Positions 16,939 to 27,412 are shown, numbered from the stretch's first letter. The stretch is DNA of 64,000 bases from Poriferisodalis sp965203655 (GCF_965203655.1 NZ_CBDBDD010000009.1:992001-1056000); one strand, 5' to 3'. Numbers and translations are program-made. The notes: generated by a model not told the origin, from the letters alone.

Positions 16939-17655
16939 TCAGCCGTCTTTGCGTGCCTCGGAGATGAGCTCGCTCACCCGATTCGCCGCCGGGGCGTAGT
17001 CGGGATCGACCTCGGGGCCCGGCACGAACTCCGGTATCTCGACGCGCTCGGGACCAGACGGCGGCGCTGAACGCTCCGGCGCGGCTGCGGGTGCCGGTGG
17101 GGGTGCAGCGGGCTCGGCCGCGGGTGCCGGCGTCGGCTCGGCAGCTGAGCTCTCTGCCGCGTCTGTCGAACTCTCCGCCGCTGGGGCCGGACTGCTCTCG
17201 GGGGCCGGGACACCGGTTGCCTCGCGTGCGGACTTGGAACGGGCGAGTATCGCTGCAAGTCGGGGATCCGCTCCGCCGTCATCGGCGGCCGGTGCCTCGG
17301 GCGCGGGTGCATCGGCTGCCGCGGCCTCGGCGGGTTCCGCCGCCGGTTCGTCGGTGCTCGCTGCCGGCAGCCCGCGCGACTCTGCAGCCGCAGCGCGGGC
17401 TTCGGCGATGCGCGCTCGTTCCTGCGCGGCCTCGATCTCTTCTCGCGCTCTGCGGGCCAGAAACTGCGGCCACTCGTCCTCGGGCACCAGCTTGCTGTGG
17501 GCCACCGAGATGACTTCGATGTCGTTGTCGAAGCGCACGCGGTAACGCTTGATGGCGAAGCCGAGGCCCCGGCCGCATTTGCCTGGCGTGCCTTCGGGGA
17601 CGCCGGGGAGGTCCTCGTTGACTACTACCCGGGTGCCGCGCTTGTACTCGCTCAT
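16939..17655 (-). CDS. hypothetical protein, SH3-like N-terminus and Ala/Pro-rich tail
   Basis: A 238-residue protein of unknown function. Residues 1-60 (RGTRVVVNEDLPGVPEGTPGKC..YRVRFDNDIEVISVAHSKLVP) look like a small SH3/KOW-type beta barrel. Residues ~65-95 (REEIEAAQERARIAEARAAAAES) are a probable coiled coil. From ~95 to 210 the chain is low-complexity Ala/Pro/Glu, probably disordered. The end (EFVPGPEVDPDYAPAANRVSELISEARKDG) looks ordered again. No signal peptide. Convergent with the dimethylformamidase-like gene. The inverted CGGCTG...CAGCCG at about 16920-16945 could be a terminator. The role is not known. Confidence 0.7.
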   Translation of the reverse strand: MSEYKRGTRVVVNEDLPGVPEGTPGKCGRGLGFAIKRYRVRFDNDIEVISVAHSKLVPEDEWPQFLARRAREEIEAAQERARIAEARAAAAESRGLPAASTDEPAAEPAEAAAADAPAPEAPAADDGGADPRLAAILARSKSAREATGVPAPESSPAPAAESSTDAAESSAAEPTPAPAAEPAAPPPAPAAAPERSAPPSGPERVEIPEFVPGPEVDPDYAPAANRVSELISEARKDG

Positions 17656-17734
17656 GACCCGGTTCCGCTGACGCTCGCGCTCATCGTTGCGGGAGCGTAC
17701 CGGCGAATGAGGCCAGCTTCACCGGCACCCGTCG

Positions 17735-17740
17735 TAGATT
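17735..17740 (+). promoter_or_regulatory. -10 element TAGATT, leaderless start for the epimerase
   Basis: TAnnnT hexamer with an 8-nt spacer to GTG 17749; this arrangement also decides the start of that gene. Confidence 0.4.
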
Positions 17741-17748
17741 CAGAGGGC

Positions 17749-18903
17749 GTGAGCGAGCAGACAGCCTTGGTGGTGGGCGGCACCGGTCCGACTGGGCCCC
17801 ACGTGGTGAAGGGCTTGCTGGAGCGCGGCTACCGGGTGACGATCCTGCACACGGGACGCCATGAGGTCGACGAGATCACCGATCTGGTCGAGCACATCCA
17901 CACGGACCCGTTCGATGCCGACCGGTTCACCGCTGCCATCGGATCGGCCACGTATGACCTGTCAGTGGTCATGTACGGCCGGCTGCGCGAGATCGCGCGA
18001 GTAATGGCCGGCCGCGTGTCCAAGTTCGTGAGCATCGGTGGCTTTCCCGTCTACAGCGGCTGGGGCGACGCCGATGCACTGTGGCCCGCTGGCATGCGGG
18101 TGCCGACGCGCGAGCACGATCGTCTGGTTTCCGATGAGCCGCCTGAGTTCCGCGTCAACAACAAGGTTCGCCAGATCGCCAACACGGAGCTCGTCGTGTT
18201 CCGCGAGCACCCCACGGCATCGCACCTGCGCTACCCGTGGATCTACGGCCCCGGGCAGATCAGCCCGCGCGAGTGGAAGATCGTGCGCCGCGTGCTCGAT
18301 GGCCGTACTCGCATCGTGCTGCCCGACGGTGGCGTGACATTGCAGGCGTCTGCGGACGCCCGCAATGCCGCAGCGATGGTGCTGGCCGCGGTCGATGCCG
18401 GCGCACGGTCGTCCGGTGAGGCATACAACGTGTCTGACGAGTGGACTCCCACGCTGCTGCAGTGGGTGGAGATCATTGCTGCGGCGCTCGACCACAGCTT
18501 CGAGATCGTGTCGATCCCGTGGGAGCACGCAGCCGTGTCGCACCATCTCACGCAGCGCAGCACGCCCCACCACCGCGTCATCAACTGCGACAAGGCGATC
18601 TACCAGCTCGGGTATCGCGATGTCGTGGATCCGGTGGAGGGGTTGACGGACACCGCACGTTGGCTCGCTCGTGAAGAGAACCACCCAGAGCCCGGGGGTG
18701 CCATGGAGCGTTCGATCGTGGATCGCTTCGACTACGAGGCCGAGGATCGGCTGATGGACGCTTGGCAGGCCGCCATCGCCCGCGACGACATCGCCGCTGC
18801 TGCGGCTGCGGCCGACCCGGGTTTCTTCGATCGCTACGCCGCCGAATTCGACGACCGGCCCGGCGCCGGCAAGGGGTGGACTTCCGTCAGCCGCTCCGGC
18901 TGA
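17749..18903 (+). CDS. NAD-dependent epimerase/dehydratase family protein
   Basis: A 384-residue extended SDR. The NAD-binding loop is VVGGTGPTGPHVVKGLLERGY near the start; later FVSIGGFPVYSG, RYPWIYGPGQISP and EAYNVSDEWTPTLLQWVEII follow the epimerase pattern. The classical Y-x3-K is not obvious (RVNNKVRQIANTE is in that area), so activity is uncertain. GTG 17749 fits both the fold and the -10 element upstream. The C-terminus (GWTSVSRSG-stop) is coded by the first unit of a palindromic repeat. It is convergent with modC. Confidence 0.75.
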   Translation: MSEQTALVVGGTGPTGPHVVKGLLERGYRVTILHTGRHEVDEITDLVEHIHTDPFDADRFTAAIGSATYDLSVVMYGRLREIARVMAGRVSKFVSIGGFPVYSGWGDADALWPAGMRVPTREHDRLVSDEPPEFRVNNKVRQIANTELVVFREHPTASHLRYPWIYGPGQISPREWKIVRRVLDGRTRIVLPDGGVTLQASADARNAAAMVLAAVDAGARSSGEAYNVSDEWTPTLLQWVEIIAAALDHSFEIVSIPWEHAAVSHHLTQRSTPHHRVINCDKAIYQLGYRDVVDPVEGLTDTARWLAREENHPEPGGAMERSIVDRFDYEAEDRLMDAWQAAIARDDIAAAAAAADPGFFDRYAAEFDDRPGAGKGWTSVSRSG

Positions 18904-18963
18904 GCGATGGGCACAGTCAGCCGCTCCGGCTGAGCGATGGGCACAGTCAGCCGTTCCGGCTGA
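18888..18963 (+). repeat. palindromic tandem repeat, locus B (2.6 units of 30 nt)
   Basis: Three hairpins CAGCCGCTCCGGCTG (the third has CCGTTCCGG) alternate with the spacer AGCGATGGGCACAGT. Period 30 nt exactly. The first hairpin supplies the stop codon of the epimerase and the last abuts the stop of modC, so the array fills the convergent intergenic space. It could act as a bidirectional terminator, although no T-run follows. Confidence 0.85.
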
Positions 18964-20138
<1,175 letters not shown>

Positions 20139-20142
<4 letters not shown>

Positions 20143-20978
20143 CGGCTCGGCCACCAGCGGTCCCGCAGGGCGATCAACAAACCCAGCGACAGTGCGACAA
20201 GCACCAGGCTGATAGCCACCGCCGCATCCCGGTTCGACTCCAGCGCCACAAACACCGCCAGCGGCAGCGTCTGGGTCCGCCCGCCGAGACTGCCTGCAAA
20301 CGTGACGGTCGCGCCGAACTCGCCGAGCGCTCGCGCCCACGCCACCACCACCGCGACGCCCAGCGCGGGCCCGATCATCGGCAGCGTCACCCGCCACAGC
20401 ACCCGCAGCCGCGAGGCACCCAGCGTGGCGGCTGCGTGCTCGTAGCGACGGTCGAGATTCCTCAGGGCACCCTCGACCGTCAGGATCACAAGCGGGGTGG
20501 CCACAAAGGCGTTCGCCAGGATGACGCCCCCGATCGAGTACGGCAGCAGCAGGCCGGTGGCGTCATGCAGCGGCCCGCCGACCACGCCCCGACGCCCGAG
20601 CGCGAACAGCAGCGCGGCGCCGCCCACGACAGGCGGCAGCACCATCGGCAGCGTCACCAGCGCCCGTATCGCCGAGCGGCCCGGGAATGACACCCGCGCC
20701 AGCACCCATGCCAGCGGCACGCCGACCAGCGCGGCCACCGCAGCAGCCGCGATCGAGGACACCACAGAGAGCACGGCAGCATCCACCACGAACCGGCTCG
20801 ACAGGTGCGTCCACAGCCCTGTCCAGGGCGCACGCGCAACAAGGCCCACGAGTGGCAGTGCGAACAGCACGACGCCGATACAGGCGAGCAGCGCGACCGG
20901 CCAAGGCGGCAGGTCACGCGCCGTCCGCCGCGCGCCGCTGTCGTCGCTCCTAGGAGTTGCGGTCGATGCGTCGGTCAT
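20139..20978 (-). CDS. modB: molybdate ABC transporter permease
   Basis: A 279-residue inner-membrane permease with about six hydrophobic segments. The EAA-type loop that contacts the ATPase is EHAAATLGASRLRVLWRVTLPM. ARALGEFGATVTFAGSLGGRTQTLPLAVF is a characteristic ModB/CysT stretch. Starts at ATG 20978 and overlaps modA and modC by 4 nt on both sides, so the three are translationally coupled in the order modA-modB-modC. Confidence 0.88.
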
Positions 20979-21829
20979 GGCGTTGCGAATCCGAAATCGG
21001 CGAATGCGCCGCGTGCTGTGTCCGTCTGCAGGTAAGCGATAAACGCACCGGCTGCCGCGCCGTTGGGGGCATCTGCCAGAACAGCCGCTTCATATGTCAC
21101 CTCCGGCTGTTGCCCGCTGGGCCAGCCCAGGCTCGTGATGCGATCGGATTCGGCGATCACATCGCTGGCGTACACAACTGCAGCGTCGAGTTCTCCTGCA
21201 CCCAGCTTGGTGGCCAGCGCGCGGACATTGGGCTCTTCGGTGTCTGGGGCAGGCTCAATCTGCATGCCCGACAACCCGGCTCGAGCATGTGCACCACACG
21301 GCACCTCTGACGCGCACAGCCCGATCAACAGATCGGGCCGGGACAGGTCGGCGAGCGAATCGACGCCGGCATTGTTGCCGACGGGCACGGCGAGCACGAG
21401 CGAGTTGCGTGCCACAACGACGGGTTGGCCGTCGATGCCGACTCCGTTGCGGATCGTGCGTACATGACTCGGGTCCGCCGGGATGAAGACATCTGCTGGC
21501 GCACCGGCGAGTACCTGCTCGCGCAGTGCCGAACTGCCGGCGCCCGAGATCTGCACCTCGACTGCGGGATGCTGCCGCTCGAAGCTCGCGGCGATTGCTT
21601 CGGTGACCGGCAACAAGGATGCGGCGACCAGGACATGCAGGCTGCCTTCGAGCGTCGCGCCGCTGACGGATGCGCTGGAGCGGTCGGCCGCATCGGCGTC
21701 TCCTTCAGACGCCGCGCAGCCTGCTGCAAGCGGCGCCATTGCCAGCAGCGTCAGTGCCGCACAGCGGCGTGTCCACGCCGCACGGTGCGCGACTTCCGTG
21801 TCGTGCGTCGCCGCGCGGATGCCGCCCAT
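20975..21829 (-). CDS. modA: molybdate ABC transporter substrate-binding lipoprotein
   Basis: A 284-residue extracytoplasmic binding protein. The signal ends in a lipobox LAAGC, so it is lipid-anchored. The mature part shows LHVLVAASLLPVTEAIAASFERQHP, SGAGSSALREQVLAGAPADVFIPAD and GAGELDAAVVYASDV, the typical ModA pattern of oxyanion-binding Ser residues. ATG 21829 is used; CACACT lies 9 nt upstream. Divergent from the small membrane protein at 21910 with 80 nt between. Regulator modE or a molybdenum riboswitch is not visible. Confidence 0.87.
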   Translation of the reverse strand: MGGIRAATHDTEVAHRAAWTRRCAALTLLAMAPLAAGCAASEGDADAADRSSASVSGATLEGSLHVLVAASLLPVTEAIAASFERQHPAVEVQISGAGSSALREQVLAGAPADVFIPADPSHVRTIRNGVGIDGQPVVVARNSLVLAVPVGNNAGVDSLADLSRPDLLIGLCASEVPCGAHARAGLSGMQIEPAPDTEEPNVRALATKLGAGELDAAVVYASDVIAESDRITSLGWPSGQQPEVTYEAAVLADAPNGAAAGAFIAYLQTDTARGAFADFGFATP

Positions 21830-21897
21830 AGCTTCGCCAGTGTGCCCGACGCTCGTGGTTGTCGAAAATCCGGCGCGATGTCCAGCAGCAAGCGTTC

Positions 21898-21903
21898 TAT
21901 GGT
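21898..21903 (+). promoter_or_regulatory. -10 element TATGGT, leaderless start for small membrane protein
   Basis: TAnnnT hexamer 6 nt before ATG 21910. Confidence 0.4.
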
Positions 21904-21909
21904 GAAGTC

Positions 21910-22173
21910 ATGATCGCTGGCGTCCTCGCCGCCACTCCGATCGTGGTTGACGCGTGGGTGCTGCTGGTGGCAGCTGCAAGCATCGTCGTCACCGTGCTTG
22001 TCACGGTCTTGGGTACGGGCTTGACGATCACGTTCCATCTCGCCGGTCGCATCGACCATCAGTCCGAGGAGATCGTGCTGGTGCGCGAACGCGTCGCGCG
22101 CTTGGAGGCCCTCTTCGCCCGTCTCGGTGACTCATCGGGGCCAGCAACGGAGTCGCCACCAGCGGACGAATAG
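21910..22173 (+). CDS. small single-pass membrane protein with coiled coil
   Basis: An 87-residue protein. Residues ~5-40 (GVLAATPIVVDAWVLLVAAASIVVTVLVTVLGTGL) form one long or two short membrane segments; residues 48-72 (DHQSEEIVLVRERVARLEALFARLG) are a probable coiled coil with heptad Leu/Val spacing. No family is recognised. Its TAG stop (22171) is the first part of the TAGGGT that appears to be the -10 of the next gene. Confidence 0.6.
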   Translation: MIAGVLAATPIVVDAWVLLVAAASIVVTVLVTVLGTGLTITFHLAGRIDHQSEEIVLVRERVARLEALFARLGDSSGPATESPPADE

Positions 22174-22176
22174 GGT
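22171..22176 (+). promoter_or_regulatory. -10 element TAGGGT, leaderless start for the MBL-fold gene
   Basis: TAnnnT hexamer, 7 nt before ATG 22184; overlaps the stop codon of the preceding gene. Confidence 0.4.
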
Positions 22177-22183
22177 CCCCGGC

Positions 22184-23095
22184 ATGGCTACGACGCTCGA
22201 CTGGTACGGGTGCGCAACGTTCCGGCTGCGCACGGCCGGCCTCACGGTCTTTCTCGACGCCTACATCGACCGGGCTGACAACGCGGTGGGTCCGGGCCTG
22301 ACCGCTGACGATGTCACCGAAGCGGACTGGGTGCTGGTGGGCCATTCGCACTTCGACCACCTCTACGGGGCCGAGCGCATCGTGGCCAACACCGACGCCA
22401 CCCTGATCGCGTCGTACGAGTCGGTGCGGGTGATGGCCGAGGCCGGAGTGCCCGAAGAGCGGATGATCTGCGTGGCCGGCGGCGAGACGGTGGATCTCGC
22501 TCGGGGAGACCGCGGAGCTGGCGTGCGGGTGTCGGTGTATCCGAGCCAGCACTCCTGCGTCTGGTCGCACACCCAGATGGACCAGCCCGACCACGTCTGC
22601 CTGGGCGACCTCGGCGTGACCTGGCAGGAGCAGCAGCAGAAGTTCGCCGAGCTGATGAAGTACTTGGCGACGGAAGTCGATGCCGACACCAGCGCGCACA
22701 TCGCTGCGTCGGCCGCCGGCCACAGCGACCGGGGCGACGGGGGAGCGCTGCTGTTCCTGATCGAGGCGCCGGACGGCTCGGTGCTGTTCCAGGACACCTC
22801 GGGTCACTGGTCGGGCGTGATGCGCGACCTGCGCCCCGACGTGGCGATCCTCGCGGCGGCGGGTCGCGGCAACATCGACGGCGAGCCCATCCAAGGCTCG
22901 CTGGCACAGTTCATCGGCCGCCAGGCCGACCTGCTGCGGCCCCGCAAGGTCATCCTCGGACACCACGACAACTGGCTGCCGGGCTTCTCGGTGCCGACCG
23001 ACACGACGTCCATAGCGGCCGAGCTGGCACGGGTCACGCCGAACGTCGAGTTCCTCGAACCCGGCTACATGGAAGCCACGCCCATCCTCCCGTAG
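22184..23095 (+). CDS. metallo-beta-lactamase-fold metal-dependent hydrolase
   Basis: A 303-residue protein of the UlaG/MBL superfamily. The metal motif is GHSHFDHLYG (H-x-H-x-D-H). Further metal residues are probably His in SQHSCVW, Asp in VLFQDTSGHW and His in VILGHHDNWLPG near the C-terminus. The N-terminal WYGCATFRLRTAGLTVFLDAY is typical. It should be a cytoplasmic hydrolase of a phosphodiester, lactone or similar; the substrate is unknown. It is convergent with the restriction-modification gene. Confidence 0.82.
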   Translation: MATTLDWYGCATFRLRTAGLTVFLDAYIDRADNAVGPGLTADDVTEADWVLVGHSHFDHLYGAERIVANTDATLIASYESVRVMAEAGVPEERMICVAGGETVDLARGDRGAGVRVSVYPSQHSCVWSHTQMDQPDHVCLGDLGVTWQEQQQKFAELMKYLATEVDADTSAHIAASAAGHSDRGDGGALLFLIEAPDGSVLFQDTSGHWSGVMRDLRPDVAILAAAGRGNIDGEPIQGSLAQFIGRQADLLRPRKVILGHHDNWLPGFSVPTDTTSIAAELARVTPNVEFLEPGYMEATPILP

Positions 23096-23105
23096 AGCGG
23101 CCTGC

Positions 23106-26100
23106 TCACGCAGGAAGCGGCATCTTCAAGAGTTCCGCGACGGCGTGCTCGATCTTGGGGCCGAGATCGCTCGACGCGAGGCTCTCTCTGACCCGGGAGC
23201 GCATTCTGCCGTGGGCCTTCATCTCCGGAATCTCGAGTTCTGCCACGAATCGCTCTGCTTCGGCGCCGAGAGATGCCAGATTGCGATGCAGGCGGTCGAG
23301 ACTGTCGTAGAGCGGTATCGGCAGCTTCCAGAGGTGCGACCCGATGTGGCGGCCGCCTCCTTTTCCCGAAACCATGTACGGCTCAACGGCCTTGGTGACA
23401 GCCGCGCAGTTCAGGACAGCGCACAGATACTGGGCTTCTTCGACTGAACGCATCGGTGCCCAGTCGAGTTGATGCTCGACCAGCGCATATGGGGCAGTCA
23501 CCCTGCACGCTGTGACGTGCATGCCCGAGACAGCGCATACGACTCGTGTTCCCGAGAGGGGGTATTGCGACGAGAGCTTGCCGTAATGGTCCAACGACTC
23601 TTGCAAGCTCAGTGATGAGACGGCGTGCTCATCCCAGAGAGATGTCGCTGCCTGCCACCATCGTGCGAGGCCTTCATGAGCGTCGATATCCGCGTCGTCC
23701 AGCATCTTTCTTCCGTCGAATGGGAGCAGCGCTTCCATCGGCTGCCGTTGCATGAATGGAAGGACCGACTCGCCCATCAGGAGAGGAAACACAAACTCCT
23801 GCTCCACTACTCCGCGTAGATCAGGCAGCTTCTTCCATGCATACTTGGCATATATCCCACGGTCCGAACGCACGGCCCGTCGGCCGGACCCGACGCCGAG
23901 CGGCGGTGCCACGTCTGGTTTGACGGTCGTCAAGAGACGTGGGTAAATGTTGGCCCCGTTTCGAAATATCGGCTTGTAGGGCGACGACGGCTGGGTTGCT
24001 TCGACAGGTTCGTCAACCTGAACAGTGCGCGAGAGCGCGGCGCGAACGGAATCCCAATCGGCGTTCGGGTTGTGCAGCTTGCCTGTCCACCGCTCGAACT
24101 GGGGAGTGAGCGTCTGGGCTTCGCGAGATCTGGTGCCGAACACGACACACGCTGTGCGAGGAAAAAAGGTATGACTGATGTCCGACAGCTCCCAAGGCAT
24201 CCGCCAGTTGATGCACACGTTGTCACTCTTCCCGACCGCGTACCGACCTGCGCGAAGCCCGTCGGACTGTGCCCTCGTTCGCACTCCGGCCGGCATGACA
24301 AACGCCAGGTGCCCGTCGACTCGCAGGTATTGCTCCACAGCCCTGACGACGAACAAGTCGGCGAGGTCCTGATGCGTCGCGACATGCCTGCCCGACCACA
24401 GACCACGTGTGGTCGACATTTCGCGAAAAATCATCTTCATGGACTCTGTCATGTGCCGGTACGCCAGCCACGGCGGATTGCCAATCAAGACATCGCAACG
24501 ATTGTCCGGCAGCGCCAGCCAAGCGGGGCGGGCCAGATTGCGGACGTAGTAGCCCCAGATGTGGTCGCGGCGCTCATCGTGAAGGCGGCACATGGCCTCG
24601 AAGGTGGCGCGCACGGTGACGGCATCGGCTTCAGAGAGGCCATGTCGATTCGCAATCGAAGCAAAGACCGTCGGACGAGAGCTGGGTTCGCGTGTCGTGG
24701 CCGTCTCCGCAAGGTCAGAAACGAGCGCGTCGAACCGATCGGCATCGGCCAGGAGGGCCTGAGGGAATCGAAGCTGGTCGGCAAACAGGTGTGCACCGTC
24801 ACTCGTGGTCACGTTGAGCGTCTCTGACGCAAAGATGTCGCCGCGTTGGCCCCATTGGAGCGCGTCGCCGAGAAACACGGGAATTCTCAACGGCCCTCTG
24901 TCGGACGCTGACAGCCGCTCGGCGCCGATTGCGAGCAGATAGGTGACGCGGGCCAGAGTCACCGCCACCGGATGCACGTCAACGCCGAAGACCCGCCGAG
25001 CAACTCCTGCCACAGCATCACCGTTCGCGATGCCCGCGCGCTCGGCAGCGGCCAGGTAGCCGCGCACTGCGTGAAAGAGGAACGTGCCAGACCCGCAGCT
25101 GGGATCCAAGACCGTCATCTGGATGGGGTCGGTGACGACTTCTTGGATCATCGCTTCGGCCAGAAAGTCAGGCGTGTAGTACTCACCGAGCCGCTTTCGG
25201 GTGTCAACGCCGATGACCGACTCGTAGATCGTCTTCATGACGTCATGCGTTACGTTCGACCAATCGAACTGTTGCAGGCGTCTCGCGAGAGCTGCGACCC
25301 ACACGGTTCCAGGCTCGCCACAGTTGAGGGGCCAGTCGAAGAAATCGTGATCCACGACTCCGTGTATCTGTGACTGCTGTCCGAACAGCTCGCCCCGCAG
25401 CAGGCTGGCCGGCGTGAGCTGGGTGATCGGATAGCCGAGCACTGCGTGTGCCACGCACTCGGCGGTGGCAACGAGCAGGGTGTGCTCGACGAAGAGATCG
25501 TCTTCGTTGTCGCCGAATTGCGTACCGAGCGCCGTCGTCAGGAGCTTTGCCCAAAGTTCTCGCTTGATCTGGATTTCTGGATTGTCTCGGTTCGCTTCGT
25601 ACATCCCGCGCAGTGCAGCGCGTTCGAGTTCATGCCCGGGGCTGTCGGCACCGAGCCGACTTGAGAGCGCCTCACGGGTCGGAATGACCTCGTGCTGCGT
25701 GGCCAGTACGGCGGCGAGCCACGTGATCAGTGGCTCGGGTTCCGGGGATGTGGGATCCACCTCGTGCACGGCCACCGGCCCGAGGCCGTCTTCGACGCGG
25801 TGGAAGAGGTGCCAGTCGCGGCCGTCCGTCACGATTCCGACGTAGCGCTGACTGAGTTGGCGCTCGCGTTCGGCGACGTAGCCGCTCAACTGCGCAGTCG
25901 CATCTTCGAGCGACGCACCGCTGGCGAGCGATCTCTTGACCTCGATAACGGTTCGACCGATCTCGATGTCAATCCTGCGGCGGTCGCCGAGGGGGGCTTC
26001 CAAGGTCACATCGATGATGTCGTCGTCGGAAATGTTGAGTCCCGAGGCGATCAGCAGGAGGCGGATGTCCGACTGGACGGTGGCCTCGGTCCGGCCTGGA

Positions 26101-26162
26101 GCGCTGCGGTCGCAGAGCCGGCCGACGACGGCCCCCAAGTCGACCGCGGCCTCTGGATTCAC
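23106..26162 (-). CDS. type IIG-like restriction enzyme / N6-adenine DNA methyltransferase
   Basis: A 1018-residue single-chain enzyme. Residues 30-80 look like a PD-(D/E)xK nuclease: Asp65, then Glu74-Val-Lys76 within IDIEIGRTVIEVKRSL. A helical linker follows. The methyltransferase core has SAM motif I DPSCGSGTFLFHAVRGYL (353-370) and the adenine motif IV NPPW (562-565). The C-terminal ~350 residues, with KGGGRHIGSHLWKLPIP, fit a target-recognition domain. No separate R, M or S gene lies beside it, so cutting, methylation and recognition appear to be in one protein. GTG 26162 is preceded by TACAGT at 7 nt. G+C and codon use look somewhat lower than neighbours, in keeping with acquisition. 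Specificity is unknown. Confidence 0.82.
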   Translation of the reverse strand: MNPEAAVDLGAVVGRLCDRSAPGRTEATVQSDIRLLLIASGLNISDDDIIDVTLEAPLGDRRRIDIEIGRTVIEVKRSLASGASLEDATAQLSGYVAERERQLSQRYVGIVTDGRDWHLFHRVEDGLGPVAVHEVDPTSPEPEPLITWLAAVLATQHEVIPTREALSSRLGADSPGHELERAALRGMYEANRDNPEIQIKRELWAKLLTTALGTQFGDNEDDLFVEHTLLVATAECVAHAVLGYPITQLTPASLLRGELFGQQSQIHGVVDHDFFDWPLNCGEPGTVWVAALARRLQQFDWSNVTHDVMKTIYESVIGVDTRKRLGEYYTPDFLAEAMIQEVVTDPIQMTVLDPSCGSGTFLFHAVRGYLAAAERAGIANGDAVAGVARRVFGVDVHPVAVTLARVTYLLAIGAERLSASDRGPLRIPVFLGDALQWGQRGDIFASETLNVTTSDGAHLFADQLRFPQALLADADRFDALVSDLAETATTREPSSRPTVFASIANRHGLSEADAVTVRATFEAMCRLHDERRDHIWGYYVRNLARPAWLALPDNRCDVLIGNPPWLAYRHMTESMKMIFREMSTTRGLWSGRHVATHQDLADLFVVRAVEQYLRVDGHLAFVMPAGVRTRAQSDGLRAGRYAVGKSDNVCINWRMPWELSDISHTFFPRTACVVFGTRSREAQTLTPQFERWTGKLHNPNADWDSVRAALSRTVQVDEPVEATQPSSPYKPIFRNGANIYPRLLTTVKPDVAPPLGVGSGRRAVRSDRGIYAKYAWKKLPDLRGVVEQEFVFPLLMGESVLPFMQRQPMEALLPFDGRKMLDDADIDAHEGLARWWQAATSLWDEHAVSSLSLQESLDHYGKLSSQYPLSGTRVVCAVSGMHVTACRVTAPYALVEHQLDWAPMRSVEEAQYLCAVLNCAAVTKAVEPYMVSGKGGGRHIGSHLWKLPIPLYDSLDRLHRNLASLGAEAERFVAELEIPEMKAHGRMRSRVRESLASSDLGPKIEHAVAELLKMPLPA

Positions 26163-26169
26163 TCGTTCG

Positions 26170-26175
26170 ACTGTA
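26170..26175 (-). promoter_or_regulatory. -10 element TACAGT, leaderless start for the R-M gene
   Basis: Minus-strand TAnnnT hexamer, 7 nt before GTG 26162. Confidence 0.45.
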
Positions 26176-26245
26176 ACGGCGCACTGCGGCGACCCTCTTG
26201 CAATTCGGCCGACTAACGGGTCCCCGTCAGTAGCTCAGCGGTTCG

Positions 26246-27369
26246 CTAGCGAGCATGTATTGGCTGCCAGCGGCGGTAGGTGGCGCAGCGCCACAGCCAT
26301 TCGACGGGACCGAAGGCGAATCGGTCCAGCCAGGCCTTCGACCACCACAGCTGCACCGCCCACACGGCCACCACGAACATGGCGATCCCGCTGCGGCTCA
26401 GATCCAGATCGTCGAGCAGAACGCCCAGCACCAGCAGGCCGAATGCTGTCTGGGTGAGGTAGTTGGTGAGCGCCATGCGTCCCGCGGCGCGGATGCGCTG
26501 TCGCAGGCCCCCTCCCTCGCCGAGTTCCACAGGGCGATCAGGCTGAGGTAGCCCAGGCACAGCGGCACAGTCGCCAGCGTGTTGGGGATGGTGCCCGCCA
26601 CGGCCCAGTCGATATCGAAGCCCGTGGCGGCCATCAGTGCGAACCCGGCAGTCGACAGCGGCAAGCCGACGCCGAGGCCCCATGCGGCCATGCGGCAGTA
26701 GAACGACGGCGTCTGGTTGCCGCTGATGACACCTGTCCGGTAGAGCGCCGCCCCGATGAGCATGGCGCCCAAGGCTCGACCGAAGTAGTCGGCCAGGAAC
26801 CACGTCTCGATGACGCCGTAGTAGTCGCCGTAGTGCCAGAAGTCGATCAGCACGCTGGAGAAGCTGCGCAGCGACGACTGCACGACCCACGAGATAACTG
26901 CCACTGCGACGTAGCACGTGCCGCCCAGCGCAAGGAGCACCTTGGCGGGCAGGCGTCGCAGTGCGAGCACGACCGGCGCGCACAAGGCGTAGGCGAACAG
27001 CACGTCGCCGTCCCAGAACGACAGGTGCACGATGCCGATGCCCAGCAGCAGCGCGTTGCGCCACAGGCTCAGCAGCACGCTGCGCCTGCCCTTCGCCGCG
27101 GCCCGCTCGGCGAACAGCACTACGCCTGCGCCGAACAGCATCGAGAACAGGCCCATGAACTTCTGGTCGGCGAAGATCTCTCCGGCGCCGCCGACAACCC
27201 AGTCCAGCGCCGTCCGCGAGCCGCCGGCATCGAGGTTGGCGTAGGCGGCGGCGGGCAGGCCGAATGCCACGGCATTCATCGTCAAGATGCCGAGCACGGC
27301 CACGCCGCGCACGGCGTCGAGCGTCGTGATGCGTTCAGCGGCCCGCGTTGCCAGCGGACCCGACGTCAT
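26246..27369 (-). pseudogene. DUF418 family membrane protein, frameshifted
   Basis: The first frame begins at ATG 27369 (RITTLDAVRGVAVLGILTMNAVAFGLP, the DUF418 opening) and runs through several membrane segments to IALWNSAREG. There the homology moves to another frame that continues RIRAAGRMALTNYLTQTAFGLL and ends RFAFGPVEWLWRCATYRRWQP at 26246. Adding one G to the G5 run at 26508-26512 (minus strand) would join the two. So the gene is either a recent pseudogene or has a one-base assembly error. An intact product would be a ~370-residue polytopic membrane protein of unknown function. Confidence 0.75.
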
Positions 27370-27412
27370 GGCAGTCGGGCGAGGACTGCAGGCTCGCGGG
27401 CCGGCAGCGACC

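Noticed and set aside
18888..18963. CRISPR array at the 30-nt periodic repeat
   Set aside because: The whole 30-nt unit repeats; there are no unique spacers, only 2.6 units and no cas genes.
26226..26260. tRNA-like stretch GTAGCTCAGCGGTTCG near 26230
   Set aside because: It resembles a D-arm, but no T-arm (GTTCGAATC-like) or acceptor pairing follows within 80 nt, and the region is the end of the DUF418 frame.
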